The notes: generated by a model from the sequence alone, not told the origin. DNA of 64,000 nt from Flavihumibacter petaseus NBRC 106054 (GCF_000974785.1 NZ_BBWV01000001.1:310001-374000), one strand, 5' to 3'; positions 27,473 through 36,951 are shown, counted from the first letter of the stretch. A program made the numbers and translations.

Positions 27473-27988
27473 ATGGAAAGAATAGCAATTGACATGGATG
27501 GTGTGCTTGCAGATGTGTATGCGCAGTTCTCTGACTGGCACTATAAAGTAACGGGCATCAGGAAACGCCCCGAGGATGTTTATGGCCTGAAAGAAATGGA
27601 AGCCTTTCCGGATGCCCGTAAGTATGTATACACCCCGGGATTCTTCAGGAATGCCCCGGTGATTGAAGGCAGCAGGGAGATCATGGAAGCATTGAATGAC
27701 CGCTATGAGGTTTTTATTGTATCTGCTGCTATGGAGTTTCCGCAAAGTCTGCCGGAAAAGCAACAATGGCTGAATGAACATTTCCCCTTCTTAACCTGGC
27801 AACAGATTGTCTTCTGCGGCTCAAAGGCGATCGTGAAAGCGGATATCATGATTGACGACCATTTCAAGAATCTCGACCTGTTCAGCGGAAGAACATTGTT
27901 ATTTGATCAGCCTCATAATCACCTGGCACCAGATGGTAATCATCAGCGGGTATTTTCATGGAAAGAGGTCGGCGGCTTTTTGCTGTAA
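27473..27988 (+). CDS. 5'(3')-deoxyribonucleotidase (NT5C type)
   Basis: The protein has 171 residues from the ATG at 27473. The HAD nucleophile motif is IDMDGVLAD (first Asp nucleophile), with VSAA as motif II, and K-ADIMIDDH supplying motifs III/IV. This is the NT5C-type 5' nucleotidase family (PF06941). Members remove 5' phosphate from deoxyribonucleotides and so tune dNTP pools. A TATCTTTG -7 box lies at 27461-27468, 4 bp before the ATG. A longer frame from 27455 would include that box, so I did not use it. Confidence 0.85.
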   Translation: MERIAIDMDGVLADVYAQFSDWHYKVTGIRKRPEDVYGLKEMEAFPDARKYVYTPGFFRNAPVIEGSREIMEALNDRYEVFIVSAAMEFPQSLPEKQQWLNEHFPFLTWQQIVFCGSKAIVKADIMIDDHFKNLDLFSGRTLLFDQPHNHLAPDGNHQRVFSWKEVGGFLL

Positions 27989-28185
27989 GGAAAATGTAGC
28001 TGATCATACCATTCCTGTTTAAACAATGTTTCGGGAAACAAAACATGAAAAGTATCTGTGCATTTATTCCTTTACCTGCGACAAGGGTAAGTGAACAAAA
28101 CTCAAGGAACTGTGTTCTCTGAAACCAACCGGGTAAAATTCCATTAGGGGAGAATCCCGGTTCTTTGGTAATTTACAGTTCTATT

Positions 28186-30117
28186 ATGCGTAAACTGGCA
28201 GCAATACTATTTGCGGACATGACCGGCTACACGCAACTGGTGCAGGAAAACGAAGGGCTGGCACGGGACAAAAGGAAAAAACTGAAGGAGGTCATGGAAG
28301 TAAAGGTCCGCGACTTTCATGGTGAAGTATTACAATACTATGGAGATGGCTGTCTTGTCATTTTTCCCAGTGCTACGGAGTCAGTTTTATGTGCCATCGA
28401 GATTCAGCAACAACTGCGGAAGGAACCCGAAGTTCCGGTAAGAATCGGCATTCATACAGGCGACGTCAGCATTGAAGACGACGCGATTTATGGCGAAGGC
28501 GTGAACCTCGCATCCCGCATTGAAACCCTTGCGGTTCCCGGTGGCATATTTATTTCTGAAAAAGTGTATGACGAGATCCATAATAAAGGGAATATCCGGA
28601 CTATGGCACTCGGGTATTTTGAACTCAAACATGTGAAGGAACCGGTCAGGATTTATGCTGTGGTAAATGATGGCATTGCAGTGCCCGGCCGGGATGCCAT
28701 GAAAGGAAAAATTGCCCCACCACGCAACCGGCTGGCGGTATTACCATTTGTAAATATGAGCGCAGATCCTGAGAATGAATATTTCAGTGACGGGATCACT
28801 GAAGAATTGCTGAATGCCCTGACCCGCGTAAAGGGTTTGCAGGTAACTTCAAGAACATCGGCCTTTGCTTTCAAAGGCAGGAACCATGATATCCGGGATA
28901 TCGCGCTTCAACTAAATGTGGATAAGGTATTGGAAGGGAGTGTAAGGAAATCCGGGAATAAAGTACGTATCACCGCACAGCTGATCAATGCAGCAGATGG
29001 CTATCATATCTGGAGTGAAAATTACGACCGCAACCTGACCGACATTTTTGAAGTGCAGGATGAGATCAGCGGTATCATTGCCAACCGGCTCCGGGAAAAC
29101 CTGGACGTATCACCTAAAGAAGGGACTCACCGGGCACCGGTTCAGAATCTTACCGCATATACATTTTACCTGAAGGGATTGCATTTCTGGAACCGGCTTA
29201 CGCCTCCGGATATCCGGAAGTCCATTGACTATTTCCAGGAAGCGATATTGATGGATCCCGGTTATGCACAGGCGCATGCTATGGTCGCAGCTGCACACAG
29301 TTACCTGGGCGCAACGGGTCAGATGCAACCCGAAAAGGCTTTTCGGATCGTACATGAATATGCAGACAAGGCTATCGCCCTGAATGGTGAGATAGCGGAA
29401 GGTTATTGTGCGAAAGCCGCTGCCTATCTCCTGCACGACTGGAACTGGAAAAAAGCAAAAGAATTCCTCGATAAATCGCTGTCGCTTAATCCCATTTACG
29501 GTGAGGCATTTGAATTGCTGGCATACTACTATATCTGTGTAGACAATAAGCAGGCCGCAGTGAATGTAATGGAAGAGGCGATTTCCCATGACCCGCTTTC
29601 CATCAGTGTCCTGCAAAGTCTTGGCAACATGTACCTGATGGCAGAGCGATATACCGAAGCCATGGAACAGGCCGAAAAATTGCTCGAGATCAGTCCTCAA
29701 TTGCGGATTGCGATCGAACTGAAAGGCTGGGCACTTGGCATGCAGGGTGACTGGCTGGCCGCGCTGGAGCAATTTACCCGTTACCAGCAGCTTACCCACC
29801 ATCCGCTGAAGGGCATGATGGGACTGGGATATGCGCATGCACGCCTGGGTAATCACAAAGAAGCCCTGGAATGTATCCGCAAAATGGAATTAAGGGCACG
29901 CGAAGAACCCGACACTGTATTGGACGCAGACCTCGCCGCAGTGTGGTTCGGATTGGGCGATAATGATAAAGCATTTCATCATCTGAATCTCTGTGTTGAT
30001 AAAAAACTTGGACCCATTAACTACATTCTGCAATACCCTGCCTACCTGCCGATTCGCACAGACCCGCGTTATGAAGCACTGATGGGCCGTATGCCAGCTA
30101 TTGAGACCGCGGGTTAG
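28186..30117 (+). CDS. Class III nucleotide cyclase fused to TolB-like and TPR domains
   Basis: The protein has 643 residues. The N-terminal class III cyclase domain (about 1-165) has its two metal-binding aspartates at Asp11 (ADMTGY) and Asp54 (YGDG), 43 residues apart as expected. Next comes a TolB/FlgO-like region (LAVLPFVNMSADPENEYFSDGITEELLNAL, about 180-320). TPR repeats follow to the end. Cytoplasmic, with no membrane segment. It probably makes cAMP, although the substrate-specifying residues were not checked. The 197 bp before it (27989-28185) hold no gene, only the perfect 6-bp inverted repeat TGTTTCGGGAAACA at 28027-28040. Confidence 0.85.
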   Translation: MRKLAAILFADMTGYTQLVQENEGLARDKRKKLKEVMEVKVRDFHGEVLQYYGDGCLVIFPSATESVLCAIEIQQQLRKEPEVPVRIGIHTGDVSIEDDAIYGEGVNLASRIETLAVPGGIFISEKVYDEIHNKGNIRTMALGYFELKHVKEPVRIYAVVNDGIAVPGRDAMKGKIAPPRNRLAVLPFVNMSADPENEYFSDGITEELLNALTRVKGLQVTSRTSAFAFKGRNHDIRDIALQLNVDKVLEGSVRKSGNKVRITAQLINAADGYHIWSENYDRNLTDIFEVQDEISGIIANRLRENLDVSPKEGTHRAPVQNLTAYTFYLKGLHFWNRLTPPDIRKSIDYFQEAILMDPGYAQAHAMVAAAHSYLGATGQMQPEKAFRIVHEYADKAIALNGEIAEGYCAKAAAYLLHDWNWKKAKEFLDKSLSLNPIYGEAFELLAYYYICVDNKQAAVNVMEEAISHDPLSISVLQSLGNMYLMAERYTEAMEQAEKLLEISPQLRIAIELKGWALGMQGDWLAALEQFTRYQQLTHHPLKGMMGLGYAHARLGNHKEALECIRKMELRAREEPDTVLDADLAAVWFGLGDNDKAFHHLNLCVDKKLGPINYILQYPAYLPIRTDPRYEALMGRMPAIETAG

Positions 30118-30127
30118 CCATGAATTT

Positions 30128-31108
30128 CTAGGAAGCTTCTCCCGGAACGACCACGACCGTTTGCTGGAAGCCTTCCCGAAGTACTGATACTACAACTTCT
30201 TCCCCGATCAGTTCTGCACTGAGCTTACTATAGAGCTCATCGATACCACCAATCGTTTTTCCATTAAGACCAATGATAATATCGCCATTTCTCAAAGACT
30301 CGTTGATCACGGGCGCATCCCTCAAAACTTCAGCAACATAGATACCCGATTTGCCATTGAGCTGATTCGCGGCAATCATCCGGTCGCTCAGTTGAACAGT
30401 AGTGCCGGCTATACCGAGAATTGCCCGACGCACCCGGCCTTCCAGGATGATCTTACCAGCCACATAGGCTGCGAGATTACTGCTGACGGCAAAACAAAGG
30501 TTTTGTGAGCCATTGATAATGGCAGTGTTCACACCGATAACTTTCCCGGCACTATTGAGCAGGGGACCGCCACTGTTTCCCGGATTGAGGGCTGCGTCGG
30601 TTTGGATCACATCATCAATCAGGCGGCCATTACCGGCGCGAAGACTTCTCCCCAGGGCACTTACCACACCTGCAGTTACGGTAAACTGAAGTCCCAACGG
30701 ATTTCCTATGGCAATGGCAATTTGTCCGGGCTGGAGTTGGCTACTATCGGTAAACTGCAGGGACCGGAGCCCCGGAACATCCACTTTAAGGATAGCGATA
30801 TCGGTACTGGGGTCGGAGCCTTTCAGGGAGGCAGCAACCTGCTGACCGGTGGAGAGGGTGACCATATAGCGCAGTCCGCCTTCAATCACATGATGATTCG
30901 TCACAATATAACCATCTGTGCTGATGACAAAACCGGTTCCGCTGCTTTGACGGGAGTCGGGGTTACGGTTTCCTGAGGCAGGCGACCTGGCGACAATAAT
31001 ATGAACAACGGCCTTGCCTGCGTCTCCTGCCACCTGGCTGACCGTGTTGCTGTAGGCATCCAGGAGGTTGCTATCAGCAACAGGCTGGAAAAAGACAGTA
31101 GTAGACAT
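30128..31108 (-). CDS. S1C (HtrA-like) serine protease with PDZ domain, no signal peptide
   Basis: The protein has 326 residues. The chymotrypsin-like triad is intact: His73 in NHHVIEGG, Asp103 in STDIAILK and Ser179 in PGNSGGP. One PDZ domain follows (about 235-320, including SLRNGDIIIGLNGK). The N-terminus (MSTTVFFQPVADSNLLDAY) has no hydrophobic stretch, unlike periplasmic HtrA/DegP, so the protein is probably cytoplasmic. It would then act as a cytosolic quality-control or regulatory protease. It is divergent from the TetR gene, with 150 bp between the starts. Confidence 0.85.
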   Translation of the reverse strand: MSTTVFFQPVADSNLLDAYSNTVSQVAGDAGKAVVHIIVARSPASGNRNPDSRQSSGTGFVISTDGYIVTNHHVIEGGLRYMVTLSTGQQVAASLKGSDPSTDIAILKVDVPGLRSLQFTDSSQLQPGQIAIAIGNPLGLQFTVTAGVVSALGRSLRAGNGRLIDDVIQTDAALNPGNSGGPLLNSAGKVIGVNTAIINGSQNLCFAVSSNLAAYVAGKIILEGRVRRAILGIAGTTVQLSDRMIAANQLNGKSGIYVAEVLRDAPVINESLRNGDIIIGLNGKTIGGIDELYSKLSAELIGEEVVVSVLREGFQQTVVVVPGEAS

Positions 31109-31222
31109 AATTATCTGATAACAAACTATCTACCATATGATTTTCAGCGACATTATGGCAGCAAAACGGAGGAAAACACGCCAATTAACGAGTGATTAAC
31201 TAAAATAAATACTTATATCAAT

Positions 31223-31242
31223 CAAACGTTTGTTTAACTTTG
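31223..31242 (+). promoter_or_regulatory. TetR operator and -7 element
   Basis: The perfect 10-bp palindrome CAAACGTTTG (31223-31232) is followed 2 bp later by a -7 box TAACTTTG (31235-31242). The tetR start codon is 16 bp further on. The palindrome sits where a bound repressor would block RNA polymerase, as expected for an autoregulated TetR-type efflux operon. No TTTG at -33 is visible. Confidence 0.55.
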
Positions 31243-31258
31243 CGCTTCAAATTCAACC

Positions 31259-31900
31259 ATGAGTGTAAATAAAGACTATAACGAGAAACAGGGGCAGATC
31301 CTCACCACAGCGGAATCGCTGTTCTCGGAAAAAGGCTTTGACGGCACTTCCGTTCGGGACATTGCCGAAAAGGCCGGGGTGAATGTGGCGATGATCTCCT
31401 ACTATTTCGGTTCCAAGGAGAAGCTGATGGAAACCATTTTCGAACGGCGTACCGAGCATATCAGGCTGCGGGTGGAAAGCCTGATGAAAGATGACAGCAT
31501 CGACTATATCGGAAAAGTTCACCTGATCATTGACGAACATATCGAGAAAGCATTCAGCAAATTCCAGTTTTATAAGCTGATGGTCTGCGAACAGGTGATT
31601 AACAAGAACCCGGTGATCCTTGACATCATCAAGGAAGTGAAGAAGCGCAATATGCAGGTCATTACCGAGTTGATCCGGAAAGGACAGGAAGCAGGCGTTT
31701 TCAGGAGTGATGTGGATGTCATTCTGCTGTTTTCAACAATGTATGGAACCGTTTCCCATATGATAATAGGCAGCGATCTCTACAGGGAGATCAGTGGCCT
31801 CACCCACCTCTCCGAAGAAGAATACTATCAGCACCTGAAACAACTGTTGAGCAAGCATCTGAAACAAATTTTCAAAGCAATTCTGACACATGAAGCATAG
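31259..31900 (+). CDS. TetR/AcrR-family repressor of the efflux operon
   Basis: The protein has 213 residues. The N-terminal TetR helix-turn-helix is typical (ILTTAESLFSEKGFDGTSVRDIAEKAGVNVAMISYYFGSKEKLM, about residues 13-56). The C-terminal helical domain is the ligand-binding and dimerisation part. It overlaps the TolC gene by 11 bp and leads a four-gene efflux operon, so it most likely represses that operon until a substrate binds. Confidence 0.92.
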   Translation: MSVNKDYNEKQGQILTTAESLFSEKGFDGTSVRDIAEKAGVNVAMISYYFGSKEKLMETIFERRTEHIRLRVESLMKDDSIDYIGKVHLIIDEHIEKAFSKFQFYKLMVCEQVINKNPVILDIIKEVKKRNMQVITELIRKGQEAGVFRSDVDVILLFSTMYGTVSHMIIGSDLYREISGLTHLSEEEYYQHLKQLLSKHLKQIFKAILTHEA

Positions 31901-33245
31901 ATTAAACCGAATCCCGGCGTTCCTGGCTGCTACTCTCCTCATCATGGGAACTGTTGCACAAGCCCAGGATTCCACAGTAAACCTCAACTTACAAAAGGCG
32001 GTAAGCCTCAGCCTTCAGAACAGCAAGATCATCAAGGCAAACATGGCAAAAGTTGATGAAGCTACTGCAGGACTGAAACAGGCGCGGGATAACAAATTAC
32101 CCGATCTGAGTGTGACCGGCGGGTACATGTACCTGCCTGTTACGCCAAATATTGACATGAAGATGAAATCCGGCAGCGGTTCAGGCAGCGGTTCAGGCGA
32201 AAGCATTGAAGCTCATCAGGCTGCCTACGGACTGGTAAACGCCTCTCTCCCGCTGTTTGCCGGTGGTAAGATTAAGTACGGCATTCAGTCTGCGCAGTAT
32301 CTGCTTGAAGCTACCCGGCTGGATGCTGAAAATGACCGTGAGGCGATTGCCCAGAACGCTATCGAAGCTTTTACCAACCTGTATAAGGCACAACAATCCG
32401 TAGTGATTATCCAGGAAAGCCTCGATCAGTCCAGGGCGCGTGATAAAGACCTGCTGAATATGGAGAATAATGGTTTGCTGGCCCGCAACGACCGGTTAAA
32501 GGCGCAGCTTCAGACCAACAATATTGAACTCACGCTGCTGGATGCGCAGACCAACCTGAAGGTGGCTGCCGTGAACATGAACCTGTTGCTGGGACTACCC
32601 GAAGCAACCGTACTCAACCTTGTTGCGGACACTTCGAAGCAGCCGGTAACGCCTCAACCCATAGAGCAGTACGAACAGCTTGGACTTACCAACCGGAAAG
32701 ATGTTGCTGCGCTCGACAACCGGAAAAAAGCGGCAGAGCAGCAGATCCGAATCGCCAATGCAGACAAATATCCCAGCCTTGCGTTAACGGGCGGCTATAT
32801 CGCTGCCGATATTCCGAAAGTGCTTTCCATCACCAACGCGGTGAATGTAGGTGTCGGTCTTTCTTACAATGTTTCATCACTCTGGAAATCGAAAGCAAAA
32901 GTGCAGCAGGCAGAGGCATCTGACCGCCAGTTGATGTTCCGCCAGGCTGCCATGCAGGATGAAATCCGCCGCGAAGTGAACCGTGCCTATCAGCAATATG
33001 TGGTCAGCATCAAGAAGATCGATGTGTACCAACTGGCACTTGAGCAGGCAGAGGAAAATTATAAGATCACCAAAAACAAGTTCGACAACAGCCTTGTGAC
33101 CACAACTGACCTTCTTGACGCGAATGTATCGCGAATCCAGAGCAGGATCAATCACGCCTTTGCCAAAGCAGAGTCATTGCAGGCTTACAGCAAACTCCTG
33201 GAAACATCAGGCACCCTCCTTTCCAACGGAACCATCAACCAGTAA
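31890..33245 (+). CDS. TolC-family outer-membrane efflux protein
   Basis: The protein has 451 residues with a signal peptide (MKHRLNRIPAFLAATLLIMGTVAQAQ). Two outer-membrane-efflux repeats consist of long amphipathic helices (SKIIKANMAKVDEATAGLKQARDNKLPDLSVTGGY; IRIANADKYPSLALTGGYIA). It forms the outer-membrane channel of the tripartite pump with the EmrA- and EmrB-type proteins downstream. A run of alternating Ser-Gly (SGSGSGSGSGE, near residue 92) lies in the first periplasmic-to-barrel strand region and looks like a low-complexity insertion. Confidence 0.9.
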   Translation: MKHRLNRIPAFLAATLLIMGTVAQAQDSTVNLNLQKAVSLSLQNSKIIKANMAKVDEATAGLKQARDNKLPDLSVTGGYMYLPVTPNIDMKMKSGSGSGSGSGESIEAHQAAYGLVNASLPLFAGGKIKYGIQSAQYLLEATRLDAENDREAIAQNAIEAFTNLYKAQQSVVIIQESLDQSRARDKDLLNMENNGLLARNDRLKAQLQTNNIELTLLDAQTNLKVAAVNMNLLLGLPEATVLNLVADTSKQPVTPQPIEQYEQLGLTNRKDVAALDNRKKAAEQQIRIANADKYPSLALTGGYIAADIPKVLSITNAVNVGVGLSYNVSSLWKSKAKVQQAEASDRQLMFRQAAMQDEIRREVNRAYQQYVVSIKKIDVYQLALEQAEENYKITKNKFDNSLVTTTDLLDANVSRIQSRINHAFAKAESLQAYSKLLETSGTLLSNGTINQ

Positions 33246-33278
33246 ACCAAAGAAATTAACGTATAAGCATACCCGATT

Positions 33279-34397
33279 ATGTCAACACAACATCAAGAAT
33301 CAGCAGCGCACCACGGCAATAGTGGTCCCCAGAAGCGGAACAAAACTTTCATTTTTGTACTTGCAGCACTGGTGATCGCAGGCGGATGGTTTGGCATCAG
33401 CAAATATGTTCATGGCAAACACCATGAAGAGACAGATGACGCCCAGGTAGAGGCGCATATCAGTCCGATTATTCCCCGCATTTCCGGATATGTGAAAGAA
33501 GTTCGGGTGAAAGACAACCAGGTCGTGAAGAAAGGGGATACCCTTTTAATTATCGATGACCGTGATATCCAGATCAGGCTGGCGCAGGCTGAAGCGGCCC
33601 TGGCCACAGCGCAAAGCAACCTGGTTCAGGCTAAAGCGTTGTCTGGCGCCGCGAATGCCAATATTGGCACGTCACGTGCAGCGCTTCCGACCATTGATGC
33701 ACAAATGGAGACCGCCAAAATCAATGTATGGCGCACCACGCAGGATTATAACCGCTACAGCAACCTGATCAAGGACCACTCTATCACGCAACAGCAATTT
33801 GAGCAGGCACAGGCAGCAAAAGAAACAGCAGAGCGGCAATTGCAGGTACTGGAGCAACAAAGAGCACAAGCCGCTGTTCAGACCCATGCAGTAGCATCAC
33901 AGAGCAATGCGACAGCAGCGCAGGTAGGAATTGCCGAAGCAGCCATCAAACAGCGCCAGGTTGATGTGGAGGAAGCCAAACTCAATCTCACCTATACGGT
34001 GATCACCGCGCAGGAAGACGGCATGCTGTCTAAAGTGAACATCCAGGCCGGACAATTCCTGAATGCAGGCCAGCAGCTTTTCAGTCTTGTATTGGATCAG
34101 CATACCTGGATTGTAGCCAATTTTAAGGAAACACAGGTTGACCGGATCCGTGAAGGTCAGAAAGTGATTGTTCATGTGGATGCGTTTCCGGAACATGATT
34201 TCGAGGCAAAAGTATCATCCTTCTCCCCTGCTACCGGGGCCAAATTCGCTTTGCTTCCTCCGGATAACTCCAGCGGCAACTTTGTAAAAGTTGTTCAGCG
34301 CCTGCCTATCCGGATCGACTTTTCCAACGCACAGGATAGCCTGGTGACTTCCCTGAAAGCTGGAATGAATGTATTTGTGGACGTGCACCTGGATTAA
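33279..34397 (+). CDS. EmrA/HlyD-type membrane fusion protein
   Basis: The protein has 372 residues. A short cytoplasmic N-terminus leads to one membrane helix (TFIFVLAALVIAGGWFGISKY). The lipoyl-like half domain follows (AHISPIIPRISGYVKEVRVKDNQVVKKGDTLLIIDD), then a long coiled-coil hairpin rich in Gln/Ala, then the second lipoyl half and beta-barrel (AGQFLNAGQQLFSLV, WIVANFKETQVDRIREGQKV). It bridges the inner-membrane EmrB-type pump to the TolC channel. It starts 33 bp after tolC. Confidence 0.92.
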   Translation: MSTQHQESAAHHGNSGPQKRNKTFIFVLAALVIAGGWFGISKYVHGKHHEETDDAQVEAHISPIIPRISGYVKEVRVKDNQVVKKGDTLLIIDDRDIQIRLAQAEAALATAQSNLVQAKALSGAANANIGTSRAALPTIDAQMETAKINVWRTTQDYNRYSNLIKDHSITQQQFEQAQAAKETAERQLQVLEQQRAQAAVQTHAVASQSNATAAQVGIAEAAIKQRQVDVEEAKLNLTYTVITAQEDGMLSKVNIQAGQFLNAGQQLFSLVLDQHTWIVANFKETQVDRIREGQKVIVHVDAFPEHDFEAKVSSFSPATGAKFALLPPDNSSGNFVKVVQRLPIRIDFSNAQDSLVTSLKAGMNVFVDVHLD

Positions 34398-34406
34398 TAT
34401 TAATCT

Positions 34407-35984
34407 ATGACAGATCAAAATTCTTTGGTTGAATACGGTGCCCGGAGGGTGATCATCACCATTACGGCCATCATGTGTGCGCTCCTTGAGATCGTAGACA
34501 CGACCATCGTGAACGTAGCCCTCAATGAAATGAGGGGAAACCTTGGCGCTACCTTAACGGAAGTCGGCTGGGTAATCACGGCCTATGCGATCGGTAACGT
34601 GATCATAGTACCGATGACAAGCTGGCTTTCACAGCAGTTTGGCAGGTCGAATTATTTCGCTGCGTCCATTATCCTGTTTACTGTTTGTTCTTTCCTATGT
34701 GGTAATTCTACCAACATCTGGGAACTGGTTCTTTTCCGGTTCCTTCAGGGTGTAGGCGGTGGTGCATTGCTGGTTACCTCCCAAACCATCATCACGGAAA
34801 GCTATCCGGTTGAAAAACGCGGAATGGCGCAGGCAATTTATGGACTCGGGGTGATCATCGGTCCAACCCTTGGTCCGCCGCTCGGCGGATACATTGTGGA
34901 TCATGCGAGCTGGCCGCTGATTTTTTACATCAACATTCCCATTGGCGTAATCGCCACCCTGCTGACACTGCAGTTTGTGCGCAGTCCCAGATATGGTGAA
35001 AAAAGCAGGGCTAAAGATGTGGATTGGCTGGGTATTGGCCTGTTGGCAGTTGCAGTTGGCTCCCTGCAGTATGTGCTGGAAAAAGGCCAGGATGATGACT
35101 GGTTCAATGATACTACGATTATTTTCCTGACGGTTACCGCCATACTTGGATTCATCTTCTTCATATGGAGACAGCTTAATTACAAAAACCCGATCGTTGA
35201 ATTAAGAGTGCTGGGAAATGGTAATCTCCGTGTGGGAACCATACTTTCCTTCATCATGGGATTCGGATTGTATGGGTCGACATTTATCGTGCCGCTCTAT
35301 ACGCAGTCGACCCTTGGCTGGACCGCGCAGCAGGCGGGTATGCTGATGATACCATCTGCACTAACCACGGCCTTTATGATGCCGATCATCGGCAAAATGC
35401 TGCAGAAAGGCGTACCGCAGCAATACCTCGTGGCTGGCGGCATGCTGCTGTTCTTTGTCTTTACTTTCTGGGGATATAAGATACTCACGATAAGCACCGG
35501 CGAAGACGCATTTTTCTGGCCGCTGATCATCAGGGGCATTGGGATGGGTATGTTGTTTATTCCGATCACCACACTCAGTCTGTCAACACTGAAGGGCAAA
35601 CAAATTGGCCAGGGTGCAGCGTTTACCGGCATGATGCGGCAACTGGGTGGCTCCTTCGGGGTGGCGATCATTACAACTTTTATCACCCGCCGGAATGTAT
35701 TTCACAGGCAAAGCCTGGTTAGTCACCTGGATGTTAATGATCCTGATGTGCAACAACGTGTCGCTGCGCTTCAGCACAGCTTCACCGGAAAGGGAATGCC
35801 GGTGGATGTTGCTGCCAAAAGCAGCTACCAGTTACTGGAAATGACTGTTAACCGGCAGGCTGTTGTATTGTCCTATATGGACGTGTTCCTTTACCTGGGT
35901 GTAATGTTCCTTTTGTGCGTACCGTTTGTGTTGATGGTAAGGAGAAACAGGAACAAAGTTGATGTTTCTGAAGCGATGCATTAA
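34407..35984 (+). CDS. EmrB/QacA-type (DHA2) MFS multidrug transporter
   Basis: The protein has 525 residues and about 14 membrane segments, the DHA2 topology. Motif D1-like LEIVDTTIVNVAL, motif A-like SQQFGRS and motif C GLGVIIGPTLGPPLGG are visible. As a proton antiporter it expels hydrophobic drugs through the EmrA- and TolC-type partners encoded before it. The gene starts 9 bp after the fusion-protein gene and closes the operon. Its stop is 3 bp from the stop of the convergent hydrolase gene. Confidence 0.93.
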   Translation: MTDQNSLVEYGARRVIITITAIMCALLEIVDTTIVNVALNEMRGNLGATLTEVGWVITAYAIGNVIIVPMTSWLSQQFGRSNYFAASIILFTVCSFLCGNSTNIWELVLFRFLQGVGGGALLVTSQTIITESYPVEKRGMAQAIYGLGVIIGPTLGPPLGGYIVDHASWPLIFYINIPIGVIATLLTLQFVRSPRYGEKSRAKDVDWLGIGLLAVAVGSLQYVLEKGQDDDWFNDTTIIFLTVTAILGFIFFIWRQLNYKNPIVELRVLGNGNLRVGTILSFIMGFGLYGSTFIVPLYTQSTLGWTAQQAGMLMIPSALTTAFMMPIIGKMLQKGVPQQYLVAGGMLLFFVFTFWGYKILTISTGEDAFFWPLIIRGIGMGMLFIPITTLSLSTLKGKQIGQGAAFTGMMRQLGGSFGVAIITTFITRRNVFHRQSLVSHLDVNDPDVQQRVAALQHSFTGKGMPVDVAAKSSYQLLEMTVNRQAVVLSYMDVFLYLGVMFLLCVPFVLMVRRNRNKVDVSEAMH

Positions 35985-35987
35985 TCC

Positions 35988-36899
35988 TCAGCTTTGTTTC
36001 GATTCTGTCAGCTCTTCCCAGGCAGCAGTAAGCGAACGTTCGATACCGTCTCCTACCCATTCCGTAACTCCCGGAATGCTGGTATTTTTCAGAAAGGCTT
36101 CTTTGGTGATGCCGGATTGTATTTCTTTTCCGGTGAACTCAAGAAGCCTTTCAAAATAACTTTTCATAGCGACGATTGCCTCTTTTTTTCCATAAACCGG
36201 AAAGCCTTCCGTAGCATGTCCGAATACAAAAGTGGTCTTGTCATCAAAGGTGGTTAGCGTTTTATTCAGCACACTGATCCAGCCTTTTATCGATGCCCCG
36301 GCGGTCCGGTCAATATAGGGATAACGCCGGTTGTTGATGAGGTCCCCCATATGCACAATTCCTGAAGTTTCAAAATATACCAGGCTGTCGCCATCGGTGT
36401 GTGCCGGACCAAAATAATGCATGCTGACTGTCTCTCTGCCAAACTTTCCGCTCCACTTTTCAGTAAAGGTGCTGTTCGGAAAATATTGTTTGTCTTCAGT
36501 CTTCTGTCTGATGGCAACGGTCCGCTGATTCTTTAATGAGTTCGCGTGGGCCACCACCTGGTCAGCCATGCTCTTGAAACTGATATTTCCCGAAGTATGG
36601 TCCCCATGATGGTGCGTATTGATCAGCACACTGACCGGCCGGGAAGACTTGCCTTTGATGACTGTGATCAGATGATCAGCCTGTTCCGGAAATTCAGTAT
36701 CCACCACGATGATATTGTCCTTTGCAACCTGAAAAAGAATGGTTCCTCCTTTTTCAGTAAAAACGCCCGTTGTCTTGTTCAGCATGGAAATTGTCCACGG
36801 ATCCTGGTACAATGGTTTGGAGAAGGCGCGTGGAATAAGTAACGCGCCTGCAGCAAGTGCGGAACCCTGCTGAATGAATTTCCTCCGGAGCATAGTCAT
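35988..36899 (-). CDS. Tat-exported metallo-beta-lactamase-fold hydrolase
   Basis: The protein has 303 residues from the ATG at 36899; another ATG at 36893 is equally possible. The N-terminus has a twin-arginine signal (LRRKFIQQGSALAAGALL). The metal-binding motif is NTHHHGDHTSG, with further ligands in FGPAHTDGDS, HMGDLI and VFGHATEG. This resembles the secreted subclass B-type hydrolase relatives (glyoxalase II-like or quinoprotein-relay-associated). The substrate is unknown; beta-lactamase activity is not implied. Export through Tat fits a protein that acquires its metal in the cytoplasm. Confidence 0.85.
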   Translation of the reverse strand: MTMLRRKFIQQGSALAAGALLIPRAFSKPLYQDPWTISMLNKTTGVFTEKGGTILFQVAKDNIIVVDTEFPEQADHLITVIKGKSSRPVSVLINTHHHGDHTSGNISFKSMADQVVAHANSLKNQRTVAIRQKTEDKQYFPNSTFTEKWSGKFGRETVSMHYFGPAHTDGDSLVYFETSGIVHMGDLINNRRYPYIDRTAGASIKGWISVLNKTLTTFDDKTTFVFGHATEGFPVYGKKEAIVAMKSYFERLLEFTGKEIQSGITKEAFLKNTSIPGVTEWVGDGIERSLTAAWEELTESKQS

Positions 36900-36951
36900 G
36901 ATTTAGCTAAAATTAGCAAAATCCTTCCGTTGAATTTAGTATCTTTTGTAT

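Noticed and set aside
35988-36899. An antibiotic-resistance beta-lactamase
   Set aside because: The metal motif is shared by the whole fold superfamily; nothing in the sequence points to beta-lactam hydrolysis.
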